Shown: piece by piece, positions 54,372 through 62,897 of the stretch | How the letters are laid out: every line of letters starts with the position of its first letter | How positions within the stretch are numbered: position 1 is the stretch's first letter | NCBI RefSeq assembly: GCF_013106755.1 | Contig: NZ_WHPF01000004.1 | Coordinates: forward strand, 186,001-250,000 | Length of the DNA stretch: 64,000 nt | Direction: 5' to 3' | Source: Limnovirga soli | GTDB lineage: Bacteria; Bacteroidota; Bacteroidia; Chitinophagales; Chitinophagaceae | Translations under genes and position numbers: made by a program | The notes under the pieces: model-generated | Told to the model about the DNA's origin: nothing | Databases searched by the model: none | The model's input: the letters and a program-made list of their open reading frames with translations, nothing else

Positions 54372-55037
54372 TTAAACTGGCTTTACAAATAAAACTGTAG
54401 CCAATTGTTTACTAATTGTGGCTGTATTCTCCCCATCTATCAATAATTCCAGCGATTCATCAAAATCAAATTTCTTTTTAATCTCTACAGTTGAACCTAT
54501 GGTAATTGATTTATGTTTTAATAGTTCAAGTAATGGTGTAGATTGGCTACCTACCATAGTAACTACAGATTTTTTTTGTTCGGGTAATTCTGTTAACAGA
54601 ATTTGTTGTACAGCATTCATTTTGCCGTTGCTGTCAGGTATGGGGTCTCCATGTGGGTCAAATCTGGGGAAATCCAGAAAGCTATCCAGCTGATCAATTA
54701 ATTTTTTACTGGTTATATGTTCCAGTTCTTCCGCAATTTCGTGTACCTCATCCCAGCCAAAAGATAATTTCTCTACCAGAAAATATTCCCAAAGGCGGTG
54801 TTTACGTACTATGCCCAATGCCACTTTTTTTCCCTGAACGGTAAGCTGAAATTCTTTATAAGGTTCATAATGAACCAGTTTTTTGGCCTTTAACTTTTTC
54901 AGCATATCGGTTATAGAGGCAGGTTTTGCTTTTATGGTAGCGGCTAATTCGTTGGTAGTTACATAGCCGGTACCCTGTTGCAAATGGTAAATGTTTTTGA
55001 TATAATTCTCCTCAGATGCTGAATAATTAGGTAGCAC
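54372..55037 (-). CDS. mntR: DtxR/MntR-family metal-dependent regulator
   Basis: 221 aa from a GTG start (55035-55037). Typical opening SASEENYIKNIYHLQQG, winged helix (TTNELAATIKAKPASITDML), the metal-binding dimerisation domain (LGIVRKHRLWEYFLVEKLSF, HEIAEELEHI with His and Glu ligands) and a C-terminal FeoA/SH3-like domain (HKSITIGSTVEIKKKFDFDE). With metal bound it should repress uptake genes. The Nramp gene downstream is a natural target, and a palindromic operator lies 10 bp before the start, suggesting autoregulation. Confidence 0.9.
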   Translation of the reverse strand: MLPNYSASEENYIKNIYHLQQGTGYVTTNELAATIKAKPASITDMLKKLKAKKLVHYEPYKEFQLTVQGKKVALGIVRKHRLWEYFLVEKLSFGWDEVHEIAEELEHITSKKLIDQLDSFLDFPRFDPHGDPIPDSNGKMNAVQQILLTELPEQKKSVVTMVGSQSTPLLELLKHKSITIGSTVEIKKKFDFDESLELLIDGENTATISKQLATVLFVKPV

Positions 55038-55047
55038 AAAAAATAAA

Positions 55048-55063
55048 TTTAGGCAAACCTAAA
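55048..55063. promoter_or_regulatory. Putative MntR operator
   Basis: TTTAGG-CAAA-CCTAAA, a perfect 6-bp inverted repeat around 4 bp, matching the style of DtxR-family sites. It lies 10 bp upstream of the mntR GTG and 55 bp before the divergent lipoprotein gene, so it could control both. Confidence 0.7.
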
Positions 55064-55118
55064 AAAAAATCCCCATATCATATCCTGTGAAACCTATATT
55101 TTTATCAAAACTTTCTGC

Positions 55119-56072
55119 ATGTATAAATACGCGATTGCCTGTTTATTAATATTGGCAGGTATTGCCTGTAAAAATGATAAAGTATCTCTTTCCGGCGATT
55201 CGCCTGTGGATATGAAAGATTTTATGGAGGCATTCCCCACTGTAGCCCTGCCTTATAAAATTGCAGACTCTAATATGGTTAAACTTGCTGATACCACCAG
55301 AATTAGCTACGCTATTTTTACTGAGTTTATACCCGACACGGTGTTAACCGCCCTGTATGGTAAGAATGCCAAAAAGATGCTAATACACCCAGTTGCAAAA
55401 ATTGAGAAAGAGCAGGAAATATACTTGTTGGCTAACCTAAAATTAAATGGCAAAACAGCCTTATTTGTTTTTTTATTTAATAGCGAAAACAAATACATCA
55501 CCAGATATCAGCTGCTTAGTCAGCAGGTAAAAGATGAATATGCCAGAAATGTGGCCATTACCTCAGAGCCAACTTTTATTATTTCAAGGGAGAAATCCAA
55601 TAGTGCCGGCGACTTTTTTTATACCCGAAATGGGGTAGCTTATAACAATGGATCTGGTAGTTTTATTACAGTGATGAGTGATAATAATGAAGACCTGAAG
55701 AAAATAAATGAAATAATAAACCCCATTGATACCTTAGCCCATAAAAATAAACTAAGTGGCGATTACGTAAAAGATAAACGCAATTTTATCTCGCTACGTG
55801 ATGGAAATAATAACAAGTATATTTTCTTTATACATTTTGAAAAAAATGGTGGCGATTGCATTGGTGAATTAAAAGGTAATTTAACCATGAGAGATGCAAC
55901 GCATGGTTATTTTCAGGAGAGTGGCGACCCATGTGTAATTGACTTTGTTTTTTCCGGTAAAACTGTTAAGGTAAAAGAACAAGGCAACTGTGGCAATCAC
56001 CGTGGTATTAAATGTTTTTTTGATGATGCGTATAATAAAATCAAGGATAAGAAAATTCCTTCCAGAAAATAG
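55119..56072 (+). CDS. Lipoprotein, divergent from mntR
   Basis: 317 aa. Lipobox LAGIACKND. The mature part is mixed: FMEAFPTVALPYKIADSN, TLAHKNKLSGDYVKDKRNFI, GGDCIGELKGNLTMRDATHG and FVFSGKTVKVKEQGNCG. Three Cys occur in the last third, one in a GDPCVIDF strand. No known family. Sharing the intergenic operator with mntR makes metal-dependent expression possible (inference). Confidence 0.6.
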   Translation: MYKYAIACLLILAGIACKNDKVSLSGDSPVDMKDFMEAFPTVALPYKIADSNMVKLADTTRISYAIFTEFIPDTVLTALYGKNAKKMLIHPVAKIEKEQEIYLLANLKLNGKTALFVFLFNSENKYITRYQLLSQQVKDEYARNVAITSEPTFIISREKSNSAGDFFYTRNGVAYNNGSGSFITVMSDNNEDLKKINEIINPIDTLAHKNKLSGDYVKDKRNFISLRDGNNNKYIFFIHFEKNGGDCIGELKGNLTMRDATHGYFQESGDPCVIDFVFSGKTVKVKEQGNCGNHRGIKCFFDDAYNKIKDKKIPSRK

Positions 56073-56386
56073 CTTTTAATGGGTATTAAACAATACCGCC
56101 TAAAGCTTGTTTACACCTAAATGTACCAACAAACTGCAAACTGCAGCTGCCATAAATGAGGAACCTTGAACCGAGCGTGGCAAGAGCAGTGGCATATAGA
56201 TTTTTAGCTGGCTACATGATATTTTTTAATTATTAACCGCAAACCTTTGCATAGGCGTAAGTATAATTAGAAAGTTTAATATTGAGTAATAATAAAAAAT
56301 AAGGATACTTTATTTTATTGTGTAAAAAATACATTTTAAATAATAAGCTGTAAATTGCGCAGGCTTTTAAATCCAAAACAAAAGAT
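56073..56386. other. Intergenic with repeat copy M
   Basis: No gene. It contains a divergent repeat copy (CCGAGCGTGGCAAGAGCAGT at 56171-56190). Confidence 0.55.
56171..56190 (+). repeat. Intergenic repeat family, copy M (divergent)
   Basis: CCGAGCGTGGCAAGAGCAGT, same altered core as copy K. Confidence 0.55.
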
Positions 56387-58039
56387 ATGAATTTCAGAAA
56401 CTTTCAGGTACCCTATTCGATTGACGACCGTTATAGCAAAAAAGTAGCTTATTTTTCAATGGAATTTGCAGTACATCAGCCCTTGAAAATCTACAGTGGC
56501 GGTCTCGGTTTTCTGGCAGGTTCTCATATGCGTAGTGCATTTGAATTAAAGCAAAATTTGATAGGTATAGGTATACTTTGGAAATATGGTTACTACGATC
56601 AGGCACGTAATCAGGATCAAACCCTGCAAGTTACCTGGATGGAGAAAATATTTAGTTTTCTGGAAGATACCGATATTAAGTTCCAGATTTTGATTCATGA
56701 TCATCCGGTTTGGGTAAAAGCCTATTATTTAAGGCCTGAAACCTTTAATACAGCACCATTATTTTTTCTGAGTACTGATTTGCCGGAAAATGATTATGTA
56801 TCTCAAACCATTTCTCACCGACTGTACGATGCAAATGTAGCTACCAAAATTGCCCAGTTTATTTTATTAGGTGTAGGTGGTGCCAAACTGATAGATGAAT
56901 TGGGGTATTCTCCTGATCTATATCATTTAAATGAAGCGCATGGTATTTCAGCCGCATTTCATTTGCTGAATAAATTTAAGAGTGTTGATATGGTGCGCAA
57001 GCATCTGGTGTTTACTACCCATACGCCTGAGGAAGCCGGCAATGAAAAACACGATATTTACCTATGCCATAAAATGAGTTATTTCTGTGGCCTGAGTATT
57101 GATGAGGTTAGAAGATTATGTGGCGTTACCGATGATTTATTTAACCACTCTCTTGCTGCTTTACGTTTTGCCAAACTGGCTAATGGTGTTTCTGAATTGC
57201 ATGGGCATGTTTCCAGAGAAATGTGGAGTAAATATGAAGGTATTTGTCCCATTATTTCTATTACCAATGCCCAAAACTACCGTTACTGGGCCGATAAGCA
57301 ATTATACCGCGCCAAAGACGAAGCCAACGATTGGGCTTTTGATGACCGCAAAAAATATTTAAAGAAAAGAGCTTTTGATATTGTGGCCGATCAAACTGGT
57401 AAATTATTTGACCCTAATGTATTAACCATTGTTTGGGCACGCAGGTTTGCTGGTTATAAACGCGCCGATTTCCTTACCCAGGAAATGGATCGCTTTAATA
57501 AATTGATCAATAATACCAAATATCCCATACAGATTATTTGGGCTGGTAAACCTTACCCATTGGATTACCCTTCTATTTCTCAGTTTAATAACCTGGTACA
57601 CTTAAGCAAAAATTATAAAAATGTTGCGGTATTGATTGGTTATGAGCTGGGCTTAAGTAAGCGGTTAAAACAAGCTTCAGATATTTGGCTTAATAACCCA
57701 CGTGTGCCACGTGAAGCTTCCGGTACCAGTGGTATGACTGCCTGTATGAATGGAGCCGTAAATGTGTCTACCGATGATGGATGGATACCAGAATTTATCA
57801 ACCACGGTCATAATGGTTTTGTCGTGCCTAAGGCAGATTATAAAAATATGACGGTGCATGAACAGGATAAATACGATTTTGATAAACTGTACGATATCCT
57901 TGAAAACCAGGTATTACCATTATACTACGATAGTTACGATACCTGGAGACAAGTAGTAAAAAATGGTATGACAGATGTACGCTTTCAGTTTGAAAGTAAC
58001 CGTATGGCCGACCAGTACTACGAATTACTGTATAAATAA
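56387..58039 (+). CDS. Alpha-glucan phosphorylase-like enzyme (GT35 type)
   Basis: 550 aa. The GT35 family is recognised by YFSMEFAVHQPLKIYSGGLG, HLNEAHG, VFTTHTP, VWARRFAGYKRAD and the C-terminal REASGTSGMTACMNGAVNVS, followed by DGWIPEF. Family members release glucose 1-phosphate from glycogen or starch using pyridoxal phosphate. In the best known enzymes the residue after GM (or NM) is the PLP-binding Lys (rabbit muscle Lys680); here it is Thr451. The length is short for GT35 but usual for Bacteroidota members. Activity as a PLP phosphorylase is therefore doubtful. Confidence 0.8.
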   Translation: MNFRNFQVPYSIDDRYSKKVAYFSMEFAVHQPLKIYSGGLGFLAGSHMRSAFELKQNLIGIGILWKYGYYDQARNQDQTLQVTWMEKIFSFLEDTDIKFQILIHDHPVWVKAYYLRPETFNTAPLFFLSTDLPENDYVSQTISHRLYDANVATKIAQFILLGVGGAKLIDELGYSPDLYHLNEAHGISAAFHLLNKFKSVDMVRKHLVFTTHTPEEAGNEKHDIYLCHKMSYFCGLSIDEVRRLCGVTDDLFNHSLAALRFAKLANGVSELHGHVSREMWSKYEGICPIISITNAQNYRYWADKQLYRAKDEANDWAFDDRKKYLKKRAFDIVADQTGKLFDPNVLTIVWARRFAGYKRADFLTQEMDRFNKLINNTKYPIQIIWAGKPYPLDYPSISQFNNLVHLSKNYKNVAVLIGYELGLSKRLKQASDIWLNNPRVPREASGTSGMTACMNGAVNVSTDDGWIPEFINHGHNGFVVPKADYKNMTVHEQDKYDFDKLYDILENQVLPLYYDSYDTWRQVVKNGMTDVRFQFESNRMADQYYELLYK

Positions 58040-58060
58040 TAAAGCATTTATGCTATTTAT

Positions 58061-58089
58061 AAAAGGGCTGCCAACCGGCAGCCCTTTTT
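58061..58089 (+). terminator. Rho-independent terminator
   Basis: AAAAGGGCTGCC-AACC-GGCAGCCCTTTTT, strong, 22 bp after the phosphorylase stop. Confidence 0.9.
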
Positions 58090-58186
58090 ATTGTATCTAT
58101 TCCCATAAAATACTCCTGAAACCTGTATTTATTGCGTAGTATTTGGCATATTTGTACACGCTTTATAAAAATAAAACATAAGGGCT

Positions 58187-59266
58187 ATGGCAAACAATAA
58201 CGATATAAAAGTACTGGTAGTAGGTTGTGGAAATATGGGTGCATCGCATGCAACTGCATACCATCACCTGGACGGTTTTAGTATTTGTGGTATTGTATCA
58301 ACCGGTAAAAGCAAGGAGGTATTAAACGATAAACTCGGCGGCGGCTATCCTTTATTTAGCGATTACACAGAGGCATTGGCTGCCACCAAACCAGATGCGG
58401 TATGCATTGCTACTTATCCGGATACGCATGAAAGCTTTGCCATTCAGGCTTTGGAAAGTGGCTGCCATGTATTTATTGAAAAACCTTTGGCTGATACCGT
58501 TGCCGGTGCCGAAAGGGTAGCAGCAGCTGCAGCAAAAGCGGGTAAGAAACTGGTGGTTGGTTATATTTTAAGACACCACCCCTCATGGGAGAAATTTATT
58601 GAACTGGCACAGCAATTAGGCAAACCATTGGTAATGCGTATGAACCTGAACCAGCAAAGCCATGGCATTATGTGGAATGTACACCGCAACCTGATGAAAA
58701 GCCTTAGTCCAATAGTTGATTGTGGTGTGCACTATATTGATGTAATGTGCCAGATGGTGCGCAGCAAGCCCATTCAGGTAAGTGCTATTGGTGCCCGGCT
58801 TACCGAGGAAATACCAGCCGGCAATTATAATTACGGACAATTACAAATACGCTTTCAGGATGGCTCTGTGGGCTGGTACGAAGCCGGCTGGGGCCCAATG
58901 ATGAGCGAAACCGCCTTCTTTGTAAAAGATGTAATTGGCCCGAAAGGGGCCGTTTCTATCGTGGCAAAAGAAGCCTCTGGTGCAGGAAAATCTGACGCCG
59001 TGGAAGCACATACCAAAACCGAGAATATTCGCCTGCACCATGCTGATTTGAACGATCAAAATGCCTTTACAAAACCAGATGAATGGTTTCAGCTGGCCGA
59101 TGAGCCCGATCATCAGGAGCTGTGTAACCGGGAGCAGCTGTATTTTAAAAATGCCATTTTGCAAAATATAGACCTTACCGATCATGTAGAAGATGCTGTA
59201 AACAGTTTACGTATTGCTTTTGCCTGCGACGAAAGTGTGCGCACAGGCCAGGTGGTAATGCTTTAA
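58187..59266 (+). CDS. Gfo/Idh/MocA-family oxidoreductase
   Basis: 359 aa. N-terminal Rossmann fold with VLVVGCGNMGASHATAYHHL (GxGxxG), then YPDTHESFAIQAL, HVFIEKPLADT (the EKP motif with the catalytic Lys) and a C-terminal domain with GVHYIDVMCQMV (the conserved D/H region). It oxidises or reduces sugars or cyclitols with NAD(P). The substrate cannot be inferred. It stands alone after the glucan phosphorylase-like gene. Confidence 0.9.
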   Translation: MANNNDIKVLVVGCGNMGASHATAYHHLDGFSICGIVSTGKSKEVLNDKLGGGYPLFSDYTEALAATKPDAVCIATYPDTHESFAIQALESGCHVFIEKPLADTVAGAERVAAAAAKAGKKLVVGYILRHHPSWEKFIELAQQLGKPLVMRMNLNQQSHGIMWNVHRNLMKSLSPIVDCGVHYIDVMCQMVRSKPIQVSAIGARLTEEIPAGNYNYGQLQIRFQDGSVGWYEAGWGPMMSETAFFVKDVIGPKGAVSIVAKEASGAGKSDAVEAHTKTENIRLHHADLNDQNAFTKPDEWFQLADEPDHQELCNREQLYFKNAILQNIDLTDHVEDAVNSLRIAFACDESVRTGQVVML

Positions 59267-59565
59267 ATACCTATACATTTTATGTACCGGGCTGTAGTTA
59301 TTATGGCAGCGCTGCTTGCGTCGCACTCTTGTACGATTAGATACCCTATTGGGCTTTTACAAAAGCAAAAACATTTATTAAATAACTATTCATGCTTCTG
59401 TTGGCGTACCCGTCAAAGAAAGTCTAGTGGTGAAAACAACAGCAGCGTAAGTGAGGTGTTTTGTTGTAGCTTGGTTGATGCTTTTGTTTGCTATTGCACA
59501 AACACGCTACGCTTCATGGCTTGGCTGTATAATCTCCCTTGAATGGTTAGGCCATTTTTTTATCT
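59267..59565. other. Intergenic with repeat copy N
   Basis: No gene; repeat copy N at 59284-59338 and otherwise unassigned DNA. Confidence 0.55.
59284..59338 (-). repeat. Intergenic repeat family, copy N
   Basis: Core CTTGCGTCGCACTCTTGTAC (59315-59334) with box GTACCGGGC at 59284-59292, 17 bp after the oxidoreductase stop. Confidence 0.85.
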
Positions 59566-59946
59566 TTACTTTTTTCTAGCACCCATAATTATAAAACTAA
59601 TGCCTATAATAGCAAAAAGCCCAGCTGAAATAAATTCTGATTCCTTATTCTCTGTTTCAAATAGGAAAATATCTGTACTGTCATTATGCATTAAATTAAT
59701 TGTATCTCCAACTTTATGAGTGTCAGAAAAAGCACAGCCAACACTTTTGTCAAATTCACTTCCTGCATATGTAAATTTCATGAATTGGTTTGATTTTGTA
59801 CCAATGCAATTTGGAATATATGTAATTGTTGCTTTTACTATTTCTCCGGTTATTTGAACCTTGTATTCTTGTATATCTCTTTTTAGTGGAACTAAACAGA
59901 AAAATATAATCATAAGAAGTCCGCCGATAATTAGAAATAGTTTCAT
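59566..59946 (-). CDS. Small membrane protein, DUF3592-like
   Basis: 126 aa: an N-terminal helix (LFLIIGGLLMIIFFCLVPL), a beta domain with two Cys (ATITYIPNCIG, VGCAFSDTHKVGDTINLMH) and a C-terminal helix (SAGLFAIIGISFIIMGARKK). The helix-beta-helix layout with VGDTINLMHN.. resembles DUF3592-type membrane proteins. Function unknown. Confidence 0.55.
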   Translation of the reverse strand: MKLFLIIGGLLMIIFFCLVPLKRDIQEYKVQITGEIVKATITYIPNCIGTKSNQFMKFTYAGSEFDKSVGCAFSDTHKVGDTINLMHNDSTDIFLFETENKESEFISAGLFAIIGISFIIMGARKK

Positions 59947-60140
59947 TTTATTAAATATTTTAGAAAATGCCTACCTATATTTTCATTTATAAGTTTGCTT
60001 AATATACTAGCAAACAACTCTAAGCCTTAGACTATAAACGATATCCTGTATATTGTAAAACGATTGATAATCAACAAACTGTCATTATGCACTTTGTATT
60101 GCTTATCATATCAATCCAACTTGTTCGGTTTTGTTACCGT

Positions 60141-60174
60141 TTCACGCCCTAAGGTACAAGGCTGAGGGCGTGAA
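60141..60174. repeat. Long perfect inverted repeat
   Basis: TTCACGCCCT and AGGGCGTGAA, a perfect 10-bp stem with 14-nt loop and no T-tract. GC-rich compared with its surroundings. Confidence 0.7.
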
Positions 60175-60319
60175 TGATTGCTTTACAATTTACTATTTTG
60201 TTAAAAATATGGATTTGTTTAAGTAGCCAATTTACAATTTGGTTTATTTAGATAAATGCAACACCAAACATGGCAAAGGCGGCCACGGAGTTAAAAAGAA
60301 TAGCCCCATTTGTAACCAA

Positions 60320-60352
60320 CCGATGAAGTGCTTGCGACGCAAGGGACGATGC
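60320..60352 (+). repeat. Intergenic repeat family, copy O (divergent)
   Basis: CCGATGAAGTGCTTGCGACG with CAAGGGACGATGCCATG, 30 bp beyond the sigma factor stop. Confidence 0.6.
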
Positions 60353-60381
60353 CATGAAACTCCTCTGCTGGTATTAAAGGG

Positions 60382-61611
60382 CTATTTAAACGAATTTATT
60401 TTTTTAAGAATGGTCTCTTTGTCGGCAGTGGTTTTGGCCAATGCCAGGGCCTGTTTGGTGTGCTGCAATGCTTTGGCATCATCTATACTTGTATATAAAT
60501 TGCCCAGCAGCGAGTGGTATAAATGGTTATTGGTAAGCTGCAATTTCTCGGCCTGTATAATGGCTTCTTTTTTGCCATTGGCTTTAGACAGGGCATAGGT
60601 TCTGTTTAATGCAGCAATAGGTGTGTACTCAATCTGCAATAATTTATTGTATAACTGTAAAATGTTTTCCCATTTTTCGAGCGTATCTGCTTTATGGGTA
60701 TGCCAGTAAGCAATGGCCGCTTCTACATGGTATTTGGTAAGCGTATTGCCGGTAGAGGCACGGGTTAAATAATACTCACCCTTTTGTATTAATGCTTTGT
60801 TCCAAATGGTTTCATCCTGTTCTTCGTACAAAACCATTTCGCCCTGTTTATTTATCCTTGCCTCAAAACGGGAGGCATGAAAACACATCAATGCCAGCAA
60901 TGCATTAGCAGCAGGTATATTCGTTTGCTCATGTTCGGTTAGCATTAAGTTGAGTCGCATGGCTTCCAGGCAAAGCTCTTTACGCAAACCGGTGTTTTGA
61001 GATGCGGAGTAATACCCTTCGCTAAACAATAAATACAAAGTGGTTAAAACGGTATGCAGCCTGCTCTCAATTTCTTGTTGTGCCGGTATGGCAATACTTA
61101 TTTTTTCTGTTCTAAGTTTTTCTTTGGCCCTTGCCAATCTTTTATAAATGGTTTCTTTATTGGATAAAAAAGCATCGGCAATTTCCTCTGCGCCAAACCC
61201 GCACAATATGCTAAGCGATAAACCAATTTGCGCTTCGGCCGGTATGGCCGGGTGGCAAATGGCAAACATCATTTGTAACTGGCTGTCGCTAATGTTTTTG
61301 GTGGATAGGTCAATTTCCGGTGTGGTATCAGCCATATCCTGTTCTTGCAAAACGTTACTAATTTTTTGCTTAAAAAGGGTATCGCGTCTTAAAAAATCTA
61401 CGGCTTTATTTTTAGCCACCATATATAGCCAGGCCGCAGGGTTATTGGGTAGGCCTTTAAGTCCCCATGTTTCGGCAGCCAATAAAAAAGTATCGCTTAC
61501 AATATCTTCTGCGGTGGCAATATGTTCTACCCCAAATAACTTACACAGCACCGAAATAATTTTGCGGTACTCGGTACGAAACAAATGTGGTATTAATTCA
61601 TTTTGCTGCAT
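60382..61611 (-). CDS. ECF42-type RNA polymerase sigma factor with TPR-like C-terminus
   Basis: 409 aa. Sigma region 2 (AEDIVSDTFLLAAETWGLKG, NPAAWLYMVAKNKAVDFLRR) and region 4 (EAQIGLSLSILCGFGAEEIA, LSNKETIYKRLARAKEKLR) are followed by a long helical C-terminal part with TPR-like repeats (DUF6596 region) ending KETILKKINSF. This build, and the neighbouring DGPF/YCII gene, define the ECF42 group, in which the C-terminal extension is thought to be required for activity. There is no anti-sigma gene. The two upstream genes on the same strand are the likely targets or partners. Confidence 0.9.
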   Translation of the reverse strand: MQQNELIPHLFRTEYRKIISVLCKLFGVEHIATAEDIVSDTFLLAAETWGLKGLPNNPAAWLYMVAKNKAVDFLRRDTLFKQKISNVLQEQDMADTTPEIDLSTKNISDSQLQMMFAICHPAIPAEAQIGLSLSILCGFGAEEIADAFLSNKETIYKRLARAKEKLRTEKISIAIPAQQEIESRLHTVLTTLYLLFSEGYYSASQNTGLRKELCLEAMRLNLMLTEHEQTNIPAANALLALMCFHASRFEARINKQGEMVLYEEQDETIWNKALIQKGEYYLTRASTGNTLTKYHVEAAIAYWHTHKADTLEKWENILQLYNKLLQIEYTPIAALNRTYALSKANGKKEAIIQAEKLQLTNNHLYHSLLGNLYTSIDDAKALQHTKQALALAKTTADKETILKKINSFK

Positions 61612-61618
61612 AATAAAA

Positions 61619-61642
61619 GCCTCCCGTCAACAGGCGGGAGGC
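61619..61642 (-). promoter_or_regulatory. Hairpin just upstream of the ECF sigma gene
   Basis: GCCTCCCG-TCAACAGG-CGGGAGGC stem; on the minus strand it is followed by TTTTATT and then the sigma ATG (61611). It could be a terminator between the DGPF and sigma genes or an attenuator/RBS-blocking structure. Confidence 0.65.
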
Positions 61643-61662
61643 GGTAAAAGTATCAAACCCTT

Positions 61663-62010
61663 TTAGTTCATGGATACAATTGTTCTAATTTCAACATTGC
61701 CGCCAACCATTAAAATAGGACAGCCTTTAGCAAGTTCGGTAGCTTCTTCCAAAGAGTTGGCTTTTACAATGATATAGCCCCCAATGGCTTCCTTAATTTC
61801 AACATAGGGGCCATCGGTTACTATATTGCCAGTTTTTAAAACACGGCCATCTGCTTCCAGGCGGTTGCCGGAGTTAGCCAGTTTGTTTTGTGCGGCAATA
61901 TTGCCAATCCAATCCTGCCAGGGTTTCATCATAGCCTGCAATTGCTCGGGCGATAATGCCGGCTCGCTGGCTATATGTTCTCTTCTAAAAATCAATAAAA
62001 ATTCTTTCAT
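61663..62010 (-). CDS. DGPF/YCII-family protein
   Basis: 115 aa. The ferredoxin-like YCII domain carries MKPWQDWIGNIAAQNKLANS and the signature TDGPYVEIKEAIGGYIIV (DGPF-type motif), and ends VEIRTIVSMN. Such proteins are constant genomic partners of ECF42 sigma factors. Function is unknown. It starts 10 bp after the VOC gene stop. Confidence 0.85.
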   Translation of the reverse strand: MKEFLLIFRREHIASEPALSPEQLQAMMKPWQDWIGNIAAQNKLANSGNRLEADGRVLKTGNIVTDGPYVEIKEAIGGYIIVKANSLEEATELAKGCPILMVGGNVEIRTIVSMN

Positions 62011-62020
62011 GAGTAATTAT

Positions 62021-62404
62021 TTATTTGTTTGAATGTAAGGCAACCGCATTGCCTTCGGTATCTAAAAAAAATGCCATAAAGCCAATATCATCGCTAATCT
62101 TTGTTTTGGGCATCAACACCTGTCCGCCTGCAGCAGCTATATTGCCAAGAGCTGCAGACAAATCAGGATTGCCATTCAGGTAAATTTTGGCACCACTGGC
62201 GCTGGGTTGGTGCATACTGCTTTCTACCAGGGCGCCAGATACTTTGCCATTCATATTTTCTGATGGAAAGTAAGCCATTTTTCGGCCCATCATTTCCTGT
62301 AATGGCATTTCAATATTAAATACTTTTTCATAAAAATCTTTTGCACGGTTAATATCCAATACAGATATTTCAAACCAGTTGAGTGCATTGGCTGTGGCTG
62401 TCAT
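62021..62404 (-). CDS. VOC-family (glyoxalase-like) protein
   Basis: 127 aa. Two beta-alpha-beta-beta-beta units with NWFEISVLDINRAKDFYEKV and KISDDIGFMAFFLDTEGNAV, typical of glyoxalase/bleomycin-resistance/dioxygenase superfamily proteins. Its metal-dependent activity and substrate are unknown. It is the first gene of the three-gene ECF42 set (VOC, DGPF, sigma). Confidence 0.85.
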   Translation of the reverse strand: MTATANALNWFEISVLDINRAKDFYEKVFNIEMPLQEMMGRKMAYFPSENMNGKVSGALVESSMHQPSASGAKIYLNGNPDLSAALGNIAAAGGQVLMPKTKISDDIGFMAFFLDTEGNAVALHSNK

Positions 62405-62502
62405 TTTTTTTATTTGTTTTATTGTTATAAAATGAGTGTTACATCATTATTACGAACAGCCTTTGTATCACTGGACAAATATGTAAATATATTTTTTTTT
62501 GA

Positions 62503-62556
62503 GCCCGGCAAAACAACTTATAAGGGGCATTCTTGCGTCGCACTCTTGTACGGTTG
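62503..62556 (-). repeat. Intergenic repeat family, copy P
   Basis: Core CTTGCGTCGCACTCTTGTAC (62532-62551), box GCCCGGC at 62502-62508, and GGTTGG after the core. Confidence 0.85.
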
Positions 62557-62649
62557 GATTGTGTATGGGACTTTTACAAAGCCAAAAGAGCACGGTTTAA
62601 AATTAAAATCGTGTCACAAATTCATATTACTATAAACCTTAGCCAAAAA

Positions 62650-62706
62650 CGTGATAAATCACGGGGTGCGTGATTTATCACAGACCAAATTGCGTGATAA
62701 ATCACG
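62650..62706. repeat. Triple palindrome CGTGATAAATCACG, copy 2
   Basis: Units at 62650-62663, 62669-62682 (reverse form) and 62693-62706; all three near-perfect. Flanks match those of the copy at 12504-12560. Confidence 0.85.
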
Positions 62707-62897
62707 CTTTTTGGTGTTACCAGGATATATAAATTTGTTGAAGCGATTTCAAACTATTTTATTTAAAAGATTGACGCATTAAACAATACAAATTGTATTA
62801 TTAAAGTTTGTGTATTAGCAATGGTTTTAAAATATATTTTATTAAATGATAGGATCTATCCTTAAGTTAGTAGCAATTTTAAAGAAAACATCTCTAT

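Larger units (their letters stand above)
59947..60381. other. Intergenic with a hairpin and repeat copy O
   Basis: No gene; holds the 60141-60174 hairpin and repeat copy O. The open frame at 60239-60598 is mostly antisense to the sigma factor and rejected. Confidence 0.55.
62405..62897. other. Intergenic with repeat copy P and triple palindrome
   Basis: 493 bp between divergent genes, no gene. Holds repeat copy P and the second CGTGATAAATCACG cluster. Confidence 0.6.

Noticed and set aside
60239-60598. 119-codon plus-strand frame
   Set aside because: Mostly antisense to the well supported ECF42 sigma gene.
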